From IMG/VR virus record IMGVR_UViG_3300025151_000190, positions 1 to 30,066 of that record: DNA of 30,066 nt; one strand, given 5' to 3'. Under the pieces are notes generated by a model. That model did not search any database and had not been told where the DNA came from. It saw only the letters and a list, made by a program, of their open reading frames with translations. Positions 1 through 8,476 of the stretch are shown here, in pieces; positions within the stretch are counted from its first letter, which is position 1, and each line of letters opens with the position of its first letter. Origin of the DNA: a virus. The position numbers and the translations under genes were made by a program.

Positions 1-2514
1 TGTAGATGCAATATCAGTTATTAATTTCTTTTTATTTAATATTTTTTCATCTATAGATTTATTATGAATAATTGCAGATTCATTCTTTTTAAATAAATCT
101 TGTCTTTCTAAACAAGTTTCTAATTCAGACTCTTTTGTTTGCATATCACTTTCTAATACTTGCAGTTGTAATTCTTGTTTATCTAATTTATTTCTAATGT
201 CTTGCTTTTCTTGAATTTTATCTATTTCATCTTGTAGAATATTTAATTTAAGTTTAGAAGAACGTTGAACTTGTTCTTGTTTTAATAAAGCTTTTTCTTT
301 TATTGGAATTTGTTTTTCTGCATCTTTAGCTTCTTGTACAAATATATTTGATACACAATATTTACATGTATGATCATATTCGTGATCTTTTAAATGATCA
401 ATTTTTTCTTGTAAATATATAAGTTCTGATTGATATGTATGTATCCATTTAGTGGATTCTTTTAAAGACTTATTAACGTTGTCTTTTTTTATATTAAGAA
501 CATTAATATCCGATTGAAAGTCATATTCTGATGAAACGTTACAACGACTATTTAGTATTTCAATTGTATCTTCTAAGTCTTCAATATCTGTTTGTAGTTC
601 TTCAATATCTTGTTCTAAATATGTTTGTGTATCCTGTAACTCTTTGATATCAGGTCCTTCATATGACATTGGTTGTTTCGATTCAATTAATTCTACAATA
701 TCATTTTGTAAACTATTTCTTGATTCTTGTAATTCATTATCTGTTTTTTCTAAGTCAATGATTGTATCTTGATTTTCAATAATAATATCATCTGATTCTT
801 TGATAATAGATCCAAAGTCTGTTTTTTTGTATTCTTTTAATTTACCAGCTGTTTCTTTTATTTCTTCTGATGCTAGATGATATAATTGTTCAAATACTGT
901 TGTGTCTAAAAATTGTGATAATAAATCTTTTCTTTCACGTTGAGACTTTTCTATAAAATTATTATTATCTGCTTGTAGTGAAAATGCAGTTAAAATAAAA
1001 TCATCATATGTTCCTAAATATCTTCTAATACTTTTATTTGTATCACTTCGCTCTTCTCCATTTAAATTTTCATCTTCATTATAAAAATTAACATTAACTT
1101 TAACATGTCCATGTTTCAATGTTATGCCTTCTCGTTCAATTGTATATAATTTATTATTTAATTTAAATTTAAATACTCCTTTAAATGTAGATTTTTTATT
1201 ATTTAAAACTTCTTTTGATTTACTTGTTTTGCTACATTTATCAAATATTGTATATGTTATTGCATCTAACAAAGAAGATTTACCAGATGCATTAGCAGCA
1301 AATAATCCTATAACATCAGATAATTTTGAAAAATCTACTTTATTATTTTCTCCATATGAAAACATATTATCAAACTCAAATGATACTGGATACCATGTTA
1401 CATTTCTAACAGACGATAAAACAGGAAGTTTAGAATTTATTGATCTATTAATATGTCGTATTGCATCTAATTCTTTTTTATCAGCATCAGGATAATTATC
1501 TTCAATATATTGTGTTATTAAATTATTTTGATATTCAATATCTCTAACATTACCAATAGAAATTGATCCATTTTGATTATTTTCAATATGATTAGCACTA
1601 CGCTGTATAGATATGTCTTGAACTTTATATTTTTTTCTAATAGTTGCAATTAATTTTTTAATATCAGATGCATCCGTATCGTTAAATTTAATTCTAACTC
1701 TTGGTTTATTTGGAACTCGATGTGGAGAATTAATAATTTTTGCATTATCAACTTCAAATGTTACGTAACCATAATCATTTTCAATTTCTATAAATTCAGC
1801 TGATCTATCAGGTAAATCCCATACTAATATTCCGTGATCCAACGCTTCTCCATGATTTTGTTGAATTAACGATCCAGGATATCCAATTGTTTTTTCTTTA
1901 TTTAAAAACTGTGCAGGCTTATGTATATCACCTAATAATGTTAAATCATGCCCTTCAAATAAATCTGTTGTAACATGATCATTTGATATTTGAAATCCAA
2001 TATCTGTTTTTGCATTATGCACAGCTCCATGATGTAATGCTATTTTATAATGTGCATCAAAATCTTTAGCTTGTATATAGTTTTTTGGGGCTACGTCTAC
2101 TGCCATATGATTAAATACAATATTTGCAAATTTAAATAATCCGTTTTCTTTTATAAAATGTATATTAGAATTATTGATAACATCTAATATTGGTGATATA
2201 GCATCTAATCTATATAAATTATTTAAATTCATATCATGATTTCCCAATATAACAATAGTTGGAATATGAAATCCATTAAAGAATTTTGTTAACATGTTAA
2301 TTAATTCTGGAGACATATCTAATTTGGAATGTACTATATCTCCAGTTACTACACAAATACTTTGATTTGTTGCATGTTGTGCAATATGTAAAAATAATGT
2401 ATCAAATACTTCTTGATATTCTTTATGTCGTTTTAATGTACGAATGTGAATATCTGATACATGAAAGATTTTGTCTACAGAATTAATATTTGTTTTTAAT
2501 GTTTTTATTTCCAT
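1..2514 (-). CDS. Fused Mre11/Rad50-type recombination nuclease-ATPase (gp47-gp46), partial at left edge
   Basis: One frame is open for 838 codons from ATG at 2514 to base 1; I checked every triplet and found no stop, so it continues past the window. The N-terminal part (about residues 1-340) is a gp47/SbcD/Mre11 metallophosphoesterase: D21-I-H23, D59 in TGD, GNHD at 91-94, HH at 161-162 and GDIH ending at H198. From about residue 370 a gp46/SbcC/Rad50 ATPase begins: a P-loop around K412, a long charged coiled-coil-like region, and a zinc-hook CKYC at 717-720. The second coil and the C-terminal ATPase half lie outside. In T4, gp47 and gp46 are separate proteins that together resect ends for recombination-dependent replication; here one chain should do both. 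The P-loop reads A-ANAS-GKS, with alanine in place of the first glycine. The start overlaps the primase stop by 10 nt. Confidence 0.93.
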   Translation of the reverse strand, partial: MEIKTLKTNINSVDKIFHVSDIHIRTLKRHKEYQEVFDTLFLHIAQHATNQSICVVTGDIVHSKLDMSPELINMLTKFFNGFHIPTIVILGNHDMNLNNLYRLDAISPILDVINNSNIHFIKENGLFKFANIVFNHMAVDVAPKNYIQAKDFDAHYKIALHHGAVHNAKTDIGFQISNDHVTTDLFEGHDLTLLGDIHKPAQFLNKEKTIGYPGSLIQQNHGEALDHGILVWDLPDRSAEFIEIENDYGYVTFEVDNAKIINSPHRVPNKPRVRIKFNDTDASDIKKLIATIRKKYKVQDISIQRSANHIENNQNGSISIGNVRDIEYQNNLITQYIEDNYPDADKKELDAIRHINRSINSKLPVLSSVRNVTWYPVSFEFDNMFSYGENNKVDFSKLSDVIGLFAANASGKSSLLDAITYTIFDKCSKTSKSKEVLNNKKSTFKGVFKFKLNNKLYTIEREGITLKHGHVKVNVNFYNEDENLNGEERSDTNKSIRRYLGTYDDFILTAFSLQADNNNFIEKSQRERKDLLSQFLDTTVFEQLYHLASEEIKETAGKLKEYKKTDFGSIIKESDDIIIENQDTIIDLEKTDNELQESRNSLQNDIVELIESKQPMSYEGPDIKELQDTQTYLEQDIEELQTDIEDLEDTIEILNSRCNVSSEYDFQSDINVLNIKKDNVNKSLKESTKWIHTYQSELIYLQEKIDHLKDHEYDHTCKYCVSNIFVQEAKDAEKQIPIKEKALLKQEQVQRSSKLKLNILQDEIDKIQEKQDIRNKLDKQELQLQVLESDMQTKESELETCLERQDLFKKNESAIIHNKSIDEKILNKKKLITDIAST

Positions 2515-3452
2515 AATGAATTTATTTCCATTTCCATCATTTCTTCAAAAGAAAAATGATATGTGTCTTGAATTTTTTCAGTAATTTTTTTATATCCTAA
2601 TTCATTAGGATCTTGTTCATTTAATTTTACTAGATGTACGTTTATTCCTTCATACATGAATGTTTTTGCTATTTGCTTTGCATTACTAATAGCATCCTGA
2701 TCTAAACATATGTAAATATCTTTTACTCCCTCTTCAATAATTTTTATACGTAATTTAGGATTAATCATTTTACCAAATAGTGGTATTGCATTTCTTTTTA
2801 TAGTTATAGCATCAAATGCTCCTTCGCATAATATAATAGGTTCATTCCAATTAATTAACATATCAAATCCTATAATATCTTTAGAAACTTTTGGATTCTT
2901 ATGCTTATATGGATCATTTTTATAAAATGCTCTTGATACAAAATAATTTAATTGACCGTTTGAATCATAACTAGGAATAATAATTTTTCCAGAATAAGCT
3001 CCTGATTCAGCATACCCAATTCTATAACGAATAATATCAAATATTGTTATTCCTCGATTTTTTAAATAATGTATTGCATTACGATAATCAGGAGTATTTT
3101 TTTCTATCCATAATGGTTTATATTCTTCAGGCAATTGTAATGTTTCTTTAATATCATCTTTAGTATATGAATTATCTCTATATTTTGTTCGTTCAATTAA
3201 TTTATTTAATTTTTCAAATTTATCTTTTGGTAGTTTTAATTGTTTAAATAAAGAATGTATAGTTCTACCTTTTTTATCAGATATCCAACAATGCCATGGA
3301 TTTTGACCTTCACGATTAGTGTTTATGTCTATTTCTAATTTAGGTTTGTAATGTGATGTAAATGGCGAAAAAAATGCAACATTGTTACCAGAAGTTGGCT
3401 TACCTTTACCTAAAACAGATTCTAATAATTGAAGTAATTTTAAATTCTTCAT
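2505..3452 (-). CDS. DNA primase, T4 gp61/DnaG-type with Toprim domain
   Basis: A 315-residue protein close in length to T4 gp61 (about 342). The Toprim core is visible: hydrophobic strand then E210-G in ILCEGAFDAI, and D251-x-D253 in ICLDQDA, the acidic residues that bind metal for RNA primer synthesis. The N-terminal segment (about 25-70) has the layout of a CHC2-type zinc module, SPFTSHYKP then NPWHCW then a KGRTIHSLF tail, but only one cysteine (C55) remains, so classical zinc binding looks lost. It would make primers at the phage fork with a gp41-type helicase, which is not in the window. The stop overlaps the start of the fused nuclease gene, suggesting coupling. No clear Shine-Dalgarno site precedes the ATG. 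Confidence 0.85.
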   Translation of the reverse strand: MKNLKLLQLLESVLGKGKPTSGNNVAFFSPFTSHYKPKLEIDINTNREGQNPWHCWISDKKGRTIHSLFKQLKLPKDKFEKLNKLIERTKYRDNSYTKDDIKETLQLPEEYKPLWIEKNTPDYRNAIHYLKNRGITIFDIIRYRIGYAESGAYSGKIIIPSYDSNGQLNYFVSRAFYKNDPYKHKNPKVSKDIIGFDMLINWNEPIILCEGAFDAITIKRNAIPLFGKMINPKLRIKIIEEGVKDIYICLDQDAISNAKQIAKTFMYEGINVHLVKLNEQDPNELGYKKITEKIQDTYHFSFEEMMEMEINSLWK

Positions 3453-3510
3453 ATAATATATTATAAGAAAATTTACTGAAAGATCAAAAGAATTGGCTTA
3501 TTTATTACTG

Positions 3511-3535
3511 GTTAGACACAATAAATTAGTCTAAC
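3511..3535. other. Perfect 7-bp inverted repeat in the 179-bp gap upstream of the primase
   Basis: GTTAGAC (3511-3517) and GTCTAAC (3529-3535) form a perfect stem with an 11-nt loop. The gap 3453-3631 holds no gene that I can support. It also contains an 11-nt direct repeat ATTACATTAAA at 3558-3568 and 3588-3598. No U-run follows the hairpin on either strand, so a regulatory or operator role is as likely as termination. Confidence 0.4.
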
Positions 3536-3631
3536 GATTCATCATTTAATTATATACATTACATTAAACGATTTCATCTTTTTATTAATTACATTAAAAA
3601 AATAATGAATATTTTTCAAAGATCCAATTAA

Positions 3632-4105
3632 TTAACTAAAAAATTTTACTAATGTTGGATCTTCGCCTTCTTTACAACATTCATCTAACCATTCTTTTGG
3701 TATTTCTTTTTTTGCAACATATTGTATTCCTAATTTATTTGCATACATTTCATATGTAGTTTTGGATCCTTTTGATATTTTTTGATTTGGATTTTGAAAT
3801 ACCATTCTTAAATCTATGTGTGGATTCGAAGCTAATATATGTTTCATTTTTTGTCTATCAGTACTTGTCCATCTTCCTTTTGTTTCCACATACATTGTTT
3901 TACCATTCTTTTTTGTAAAAATAAAATCAGGCGTATACTTTGAATTTTTTTGAGGAACAATATATTGTAATGTTTCTGTTTCATATCTTACTGGATATTT
4001 TGATTCTTTAATTTGATCTGCTACTTTTAGTTCTAGTCCAGATCTATATCCATATTTGTACGCCGCTTGGCGTTGTTTATTATTTGAATGCCAATAATTT
4101 TTCAT
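3632..4105 (-). CDS. T7 endonuclease I-type Holliday junction resolvase
   Basis: The 157-residue protein follows T7 gp3 endonuclease I along its length: RSGLE (E25), YTPDF (D60), VETKG (E74 and K76), a DRQKM helix, a MVFQNPN strand, and a C-terminal GIQYVAKKEIPKEWL. E25, D60, E74 and K76 correspond to the known catalytic residues E20, D55, E65 and K67 of the T7 enzyme, so it should be active. The enzyme resolves four-way junctions and branched DNA before packaging. T4 uses an unrelated enzyme, gp49 endonuclease VII, so this looks like non-orthologous replacement in a T4-like genome. A purine-rich AAAAGGAAA lies just upstream of the ATG. It sits in the DNA-processing cluster with the primase and the gp47-gp46 fusion. 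Confidence 0.92.
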   Translation of the reverse strand: MKNYWHSNNKQRQAAYKYGYRSGLELKVADQIKESKYPVRYETETLQYIVPQKNSKYTPDFIFTKKNGKTMYVETKGRWTSTDRQKMKHILASNPHIDLRMVFQNPNQKISKGSKTTYEMYANKLGIQYVAKKEIPKEWLDECCKEGEDPTLVKFFS

Positions 4106-4117
4106 AACTATTTCCTT

Positions 4118-4666
4118 TTACCAATCAACCATTACTAAATTACCATTCCAGCTCATTATATTGTCTGGTTTAAAATCTAATGATAATTCTAAATCGCCAA
4201 TTCCGGTATCTTTAACTTGTTGTTCTAATGCACTTAAAAAACTAGCTAATTTTTGATTAATATTTCTTGCTCCATTATTATTAAAATATTCAAAAATGCT
4301 TGTTTCAACACCTTGTTGTCTTGCATAATCTTTATAACCTTCATAGAAGTTATCTATGTTTGTATACATATCTGGAGACAATTTACTTGCTCGTTTCATT
4401 ATATACATTTTTTTATTATCTGTATATACTACTGGAATAAATGCATTATATTTATCATATTGTCCAACAATAACATCTGCTACAGCAACTTCATCAGGTT
4501 CGGATGTTATTTTCATTAATAAATCTTCTCCATCAATTGTATATACTTTTCCATTATCTCCACTATCAAAAAATTGAAAATTTTTATTTCGTATTTTTGA
4601 TAATATACGTTCTGATTCAATTTCAGAAATTTCTTTTAATATGTTAGATAATTTAATCAAGTTCAT
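4118..4666 (-). CDS. Minimal protein-kinase-fold protein with leader-like N-terminus
   Basis: A 182-residue protein with the order of motifs of the kinase/aminoglycoside phosphotransferase fold: a glycine-loop-like GDNGKV (about 36-41), K52 in LLMKI, a hinge-like YIMKRA (88-93), a catalytic-loop-like D164-F-K-P-D-N169-I-M, and D181-W182 as the metal-binding Asp. The chain ends at that DW, so the activation segment and rest of the C-lobe are absent. The first 14 residues (MNLIKLSNILKEIS) resemble a detachable amphipathic leader. The gene overlaps the appendage gene upstream by 14 nt, implying coexpression with late structural genes. Possible roles are phosphorylation of a host or virion protein, or a pseudokinase; the substrate is unknown. 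The fold call rests on motifs only. Confidence 0.6.
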   Translation of the reverse strand: MNLIKLSNILKEISEIESERILSKIRNKNFQFFDSGDNGKVYTIDGEDLLMKITSEPDEVAVADVIVGQYDKYNAFIPVVYTDNKKMYIMKRASKLSPDMYTNIDNFYEGYKDYARQQGVETSIFEYFNNNGARNINQKLASFLSALEQQVKDTGIGDLELSLDFKPDNIMSWNGNLVMVDW

Positions 4667-6317
4667 TTGTTTCTTTTATATTTGCAAATTGATCTTGATC
4701 TAAATCAACTCTAACTAAAATATTTGTGTCGATATCATTTCTATTTTTTACTGGATTTGCTAATTTTCCTATAGCTAACAATTGTGCATGTTCATTATAT
4801 AATCCTACAGTTGTAATATAAGGTTGAAAATTACTAGATGTAACTGCAGTTTGGTATGTTTGATTGTCATCCTTTAATGCTGAATGATTTACTGTTAAAT
4901 TGAAATCTCCTCCAGCAATTTTACATAATGTACTAAATTCAAAAATATTAATTGTACTTTGATAACTAGCAGTATATGTAGTTGACAAAACATTATGATA
5001 TCTATAATCAGGACTAGTTATAACAAATATTCCATTATTATGAAATGCATTTCCTACACGATTAGTTTGTAATAATGTTCCTCCTTCTGTACGATCAGCT
5101 AGTGATGAAACTTGTGCAGAAGTTAATGCATTATTATATATTCGAATTTCATCTAAATATCCATGTAAATTATTATATTGTATTGTATCTGTAGGTATAT
5201 CATACCCTCCAATCTTAACAGGAAAATTATTATTAATCATAGCAGACGATGTTTTGTAACTATTAATTTTATCGATACTTAACAATGTGTTAGACGTTAA
5301 CGAACTATGAAGTGATGCATTAACATACATTTCAATGGTACTACCTGTTTTTTGACATACAATATGTGTCCAACTGCTAGATACATCAGTAGACGAGGTA
5401 ATTTCATTTTTTAATCTTGTCTGTCCTGACACAGAAAAAATAAGCTCGTTACTACCACTTAACTCAATTTTAAATGGGTATTGTTCAGTAGATGATTCTT
5501 TTACCTTTCCTATTACTAACTCGTTGTTAACACTAGTATTTGCCCCACTAATAAAGAAAGATATTGCGTAATCATGATCACGATCAAAATATCCATCAAT
5601 ATCTGTTTGTTCAATATAACCAGATCCTGAAAAATATGCTGAATATCCTATAGAAGCTTGTGATCCATTTGAGGTAGTAACGCCAGGTACGTATACTACT
5701 CCAGAAGATGTATTAAAATTAACAACACGATTTGTATCAAAATATTCATTGAATCCTTCGTAATATATTTCATTTGTTACAAAAGAACTTGTATTTATTG
5801 CAGAATCAACAATATTTTCATATTTATCAGAATGTAAATTTACAGACCCACTATATATAAACGAACCTGGTTTAACTTTTAATCCCATCTTTTTTTGCGG
5901 TATACTAAAAACAGATGCAGATTGATATAAAATTTTTGTAGATTTATCTAATGGAGTTATAGATCCTAATGTTTTAAATGCATCATTTTTATACTTATAA
6001 AATAAATGATTTAATGAATGATATACAGAAAAAGCATATGCTCCATTCGCATTTTTTCTAAATTCACGTATTTCTGGAGAATTAAATAATGAAGCAACAC
6101 CATCTGGACCAATTTCTGGAGTAGATGAAACATAGTTTGCGTATAATACCATGTAATCATTATTGTTATCAAATGGATTACCTGAACTTATTTCACTACC
6201 AGATTCTAATGTAAATGTTTTACTAATCTGTATAGGAGTAATTTTTGTGTCCGCTTTATCAACACGCTTAAAAACTTGTGGATGAGTTCCATTTTTATCT
6301 TTTATTATGTTTGGCAT
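4653..6317 (-). CDS. Tail appendage protein with LamG/concanavalin-like domain
   Basis: A 554-residue structural protein rich in Ser, Thr, Asn and Gly. About residues 225-395 look like a LamG/concanavalin A-like jelly roll: a YSAYFSGSGYIEQ opening, AISFFISG, SSWTHIVCQKTGSTIEMYVN, a VKIGGYD strand and the closing LHGYLDEIRIYNNAL. Such domains often bind sugars. The last ~80 residues (GGDFNL...PYITTVGLYNEHAQLLAIGKL) match the C-terminus of the neighbouring protein at 6374-7786, suggesting a shared docking module. It is probably a virion surface or baseplate-attached appendage. Its start lies just after a strong hairpin at 6328-6360; its end overlaps the kinase-like gene by 14 nt. Confidence 0.7.
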   Translation of the reverse strand: MPNIIKDKNGTHPQVFKRVDKADTKITPIQISKTFTLESGSEISSGNPFDNNNDYMVLYANYVSSTPEIGPDGVASLFNSPEIREFRKNANGAYAFSVYHSLNHLFYKYKNDAFKTLGSITPLDKSTKILYQSASVFSIPQKKMGLKVKPGSFIYSGSVNLHSDKYENIVDSAINTSSFVTNEIYYEGFNEYFDTNRVVNFNTSSGVVYVPGVTTSNGSQASIGYSAYFSGSGYIEQTDIDGYFDRDHDYAISFFISGANTSVNNELVIGKVKESSTEQYPFKIELSGSNELIFSVSGQTRLKNEITSSTDVSSSWTHIVCQKTGSTIEMYVNASLHSSLTSNTLLSIDKINSYKTSSAMINNNFPVKIGGYDIPTDTIQYNNLHGYLDEIRIYNNALTSAQVSSLADRTEGGTLLQTNRVGNAFHNNGIFVITSPDYRYHNVLSTTYTASYQSTINIFEFSTLCKIAGGDFNLTVNHSALKDDNQTYQTAVTSSNFQPYITTVGLYNEHAQLLAIGKLANPVKNRNDIDTNILVRVDLDQDQFANIKETNELD

Positions 6318-6327
6318 ACTAGTAAGA

Positions 6328-6360
6328 CCCCGCTATACTTTTATTATAAATATAACGGGG
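6328..6360 (-). terminator. GC-rich hairpin between two appendage genes (terminator or attenuator)
   Basis: On the minus-strand transcript CCCCGTTAT (6360-6352) pairs with ATAGCGGGG (6336-6328): nine pairs with one G-U, and a 15-nt loop. It is conspicuous in such AT-rich DNA. The following bases (TCTTACTAGT) are only moderately U-rich, so a simple intrinsic terminator is not certain. It ends about 10 nt before the next ATG. The TATAAATAT promoter-like motif (plus-strand 6345-6353) lies in its loop and stem edge. Confidence 0.5.
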
Positions 6361-6373
6361 ATAGAATCAGTTA

Positions 6374-7786
6374 TTAATATTCTAATTTTACTCGAATATT
6401 TAATTCACGCTTTTTAGATTTTAATAAAGGTTTACTTAATTTTGCAATTGCTAACAACTCTCTAGAATCATTATACAATCCTACAGTTGTAATATAGGCT
6501 TTAGGATCTCCAATAAATTCATTTTGTTTAATATCTCCTTGATCGCCGGTTGTATATGTTGCATTATTTGAGTAATTGAAATCTCCATTCTTAACTCTTA
6601 CAAAATAGAATGTACTAGAAACAGTTTCTTTATTTCTTGCTTTAAATCCATTAGTTAATGATCCAGAATATGATCCAGATATTGAAGCATGTAATGCATA
6701 ATGATTACTACCTTGTGAATTTGAACCTGTATTTGTTCCGAATCTTAATCTTTGATCTAATAAGTCGCCATCTAATATAATAGTACTATGATCTGGATAT
6801 ACAACGCCGTAATAGTCTGGAGCTGATGAATTATACACCCCGTTTGCTATACTTCCAGAAACAACAAAATATACATTTCCTGAATCTTCATTTGAAGCAG
6901 ATGCAATTGTAGAATCGTCAATTAATGTAATAGATCCTGAAACTTCTCCTACACTTACACTACCAGTAGCATCAGTAGATCTAGCAGTAATTCCTAATAA
7001 TGGTAATTCAAAATTTCCTGGATCTAATTTATCTTTTGTTCTATTTCTTTGAAAGTTAATAACATATATTGAATCAGTACTTCCAGATTGTGGAGTTGAA
7101 AATCTTGTAACGTCTTTGTTTAATAATAGTTGTCTATATTGACTATAAATTGCTTTTGATGGAGAATCATCAATACTTCCATTTGTACTAGAACCACTTC
7201 CAAGAGCATTACCATATGCAATTGCATATTGTACAGCAGATCCGGTTGCATTTTGTTTCTTTTGTAATACATTAACATAATATTGAGATTGTGCTTGACT
7301 CATTGATTGAGTAAAATAATTTTGCAATTCAGTTAAATTATCACTCCATAATCCTGCGGTAACTGTTTCTTTTGAAGCTTCTATAATATCACCATTTTGT
7401 GTAGACAAATCAAATACTTGAAATGTTTTTCCTCCATTTAATATAGAATTTTGATTTTGTATTTGAGCTATATAATCATCAACAGCTTCTCTTCTAATTT
7501 CATCAATTGTAGTAGGATCAATTTCTCCTCCTGTTATTGGATCTTCAATTACAACAGTTGGTTCCAAAGCTTCTGGAATTGGAGCAGGTCTTTCAATCGG
7601 AGGCTCAGGCCTTACAGGAACTCGTTCAACAGGAACTCGAGCTCGTTCAATAGGAGCTTCTCTTTCCCTTCTTACTCTTTCTCTTATTTGTTCCTCTCTA
7701 TCTCTTCGTCTCTCTCTTATCCTAGATCTAAAATTTCTTTGACCTTGATTTGGTAATTCTTTTAAATTATTTATTATATTATTCAT
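6374..7786 (-). CDS. Tail/baseplate appendage protein with Arg/Pro-rich N-terminus
   Basis: A 470-residue likely structural protein. Residues about 17-50 are extremely Arg/Glu-rich (RSRIRERRRDREEQIRERVR), followed by a Val/Pro/Glu-rich stretch to about 75, likely an extended or coiled segment that binds nucleic acid or an acidic partner. The middle is Ser/Gly/Thr-rich beta-type sequence. The C-terminal ~80 residues (NGDFNYSNN...AYITTVGLYNDSRELLAIAKL...VKLEY) match the end of the LamG protein downstream, so the two probably share an attachment or folding module. An AGGAG site lies 5 nt before the ATG and overlaps the end of the preceding gene. The position after the gp7-like gene fits a T4 gp10-12-type appendage, but I see no sequence match to those. 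Confidence 0.65.
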   Translation of the reverse strand: MNNIINNLKELPNQGQRNFRSRIRERRRDREEQIRERVRREREAPIERARVPVERVPVRPEPPIERPAPIPEALEPTVVIEDPITGGEIDPTTIDEIRREAVDDYIAQIQNQNSILNGGKTFQVFDLSTQNGDIIEASKETVTAGLWSDNLTELQNYFTQSMSQAQSQYYVNVLQKKQNATGSAVQYAIAYGNALGSGSSTNGSIDDSPSKAIYSQYRQLLLNKDVTRFSTPQSGSTDSIYVINFQRNRTKDKLDPGNFELPLLGITARSTDATGSVSVGEVSGSITLIDDSTIASASNEDSGNVYFVVSGSIANGVYNSSAPDYYGVVYPDHSTIILDGDLLDQRLRFGTNTGSNSQGSNHYALHASISGSYSGSLTNGFKARNKETVSSTFYFVRVKNGDFNYSNNATYTTGDQGDIKQNEFIGDPKAYITTVGLYNDSRELLAIAKLSKPLLKSKKRELNIRVKLEY

Positions 7787-7797
7787 TTTAACTCCTA

Positions 7798-8460
7798 TTA
7801 GGATCTTTGAGTAGTTGCTAAGTTAGCAGCTTTAACAGTTATATTTACAGTTACACTACCACCTGTTTCATTACCAATAATAGTAATTGTAGCAGTTTTA
7901 TCACTTGCTAATTGTTTTCCAACTATTCTAAATGCTCCTTGACTTAATGCAGCAATACTTGTTGCTTCTGCATTAGGCGATACTGTAGGTACAGTTGGTA
8001 AAATATTGCTTGTAATTTCATTGTCTGGAGCAGGATTGATAATAGCAACTGCAGAATCTGATAATATTGCAGAATAACCAAATGTTGAATTTGCGTTATT
8101 TAAACCAAACGTAGAAGCTTGTATTATAGCTGATTGTCCTGTATTTAATGTTATAGATGATTTGTCTACTTGTACTGTTGGTATTCTTGTTGTAGTATTA
8201 TTATCTAATGTTAATAATCTACTTTTCATAGCTTGAGTTTCATCTGGTATAGCTTCTGTTAACGGCATGTTTTCTATGATTATTCCATAATAATCAGATC
8301 CTAATGAATGATTCGGATTCCATAAATCATAATCTATTTCATCATCTGCTAATGCAAATTGTGTTATATTAAAAGATCCGTCGCCTTTAGCTAACAATTC
8401 TCTACCTTTATTAGTAAGAATTGCGTCTACAGTAACAGAAGTATTATCTAAGTATCCCAT
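7798..8460 (-). CDS. Conserved phage structural protein with Ig-like C-terminus
   Basis: A 220-residue protein. Its N-terminus (MGYLDNTSVTVDAILTNKGRELLAKGDGSFNITQFALADDEIDY, about 1-44) is a pattern I recognise from structural genes of uncultured tailed phages; no function is assigned to it. About residues 95-210 are beta-rich with alternating Thr/Ser/Val (SITLNTGQSAIIQAS; TATITIIGNETGGSVTVNITVKA) and resemble a bacterial Ig-like domain. It lies between the gp7-like gene and the two appendage genes, with a good AAAGGAAA ribosome-binding site and a promoter-like motif upstream. It is most likely a baseplate or fibre-connecting protein. Confidence 0.65.
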   Translation of the reverse strand: MGYLDNTSVTVDAILTNKGRELLAKGDGSFNITQFALADDEIDYDLWNPNHSLGSDYYGIIIENMPLTEAIPDETQAMKSRLLTLDNNTTTRIPTVQVDKSSITLNTGQSAIIQASTFGLNNANSTFGYSAILSDSAVAIINPAPDNEITSNILPTVPTVSPNAEATSIAALSQGAFRIVGKQLASDKTATITIIGNETGGSVTVNITVKAANLATTQRS

Positions 8461-8476
8461 TGATTTCCTTTTTTTA

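Noticed and set aside
1124-1495. Plus-strand 123-codon frame inside the left-edge gene
   Set aside because: It lies antisense to the well-supported gp46 half, over its P-loop, has no ribosome-binding site, and its protein shows no domain.
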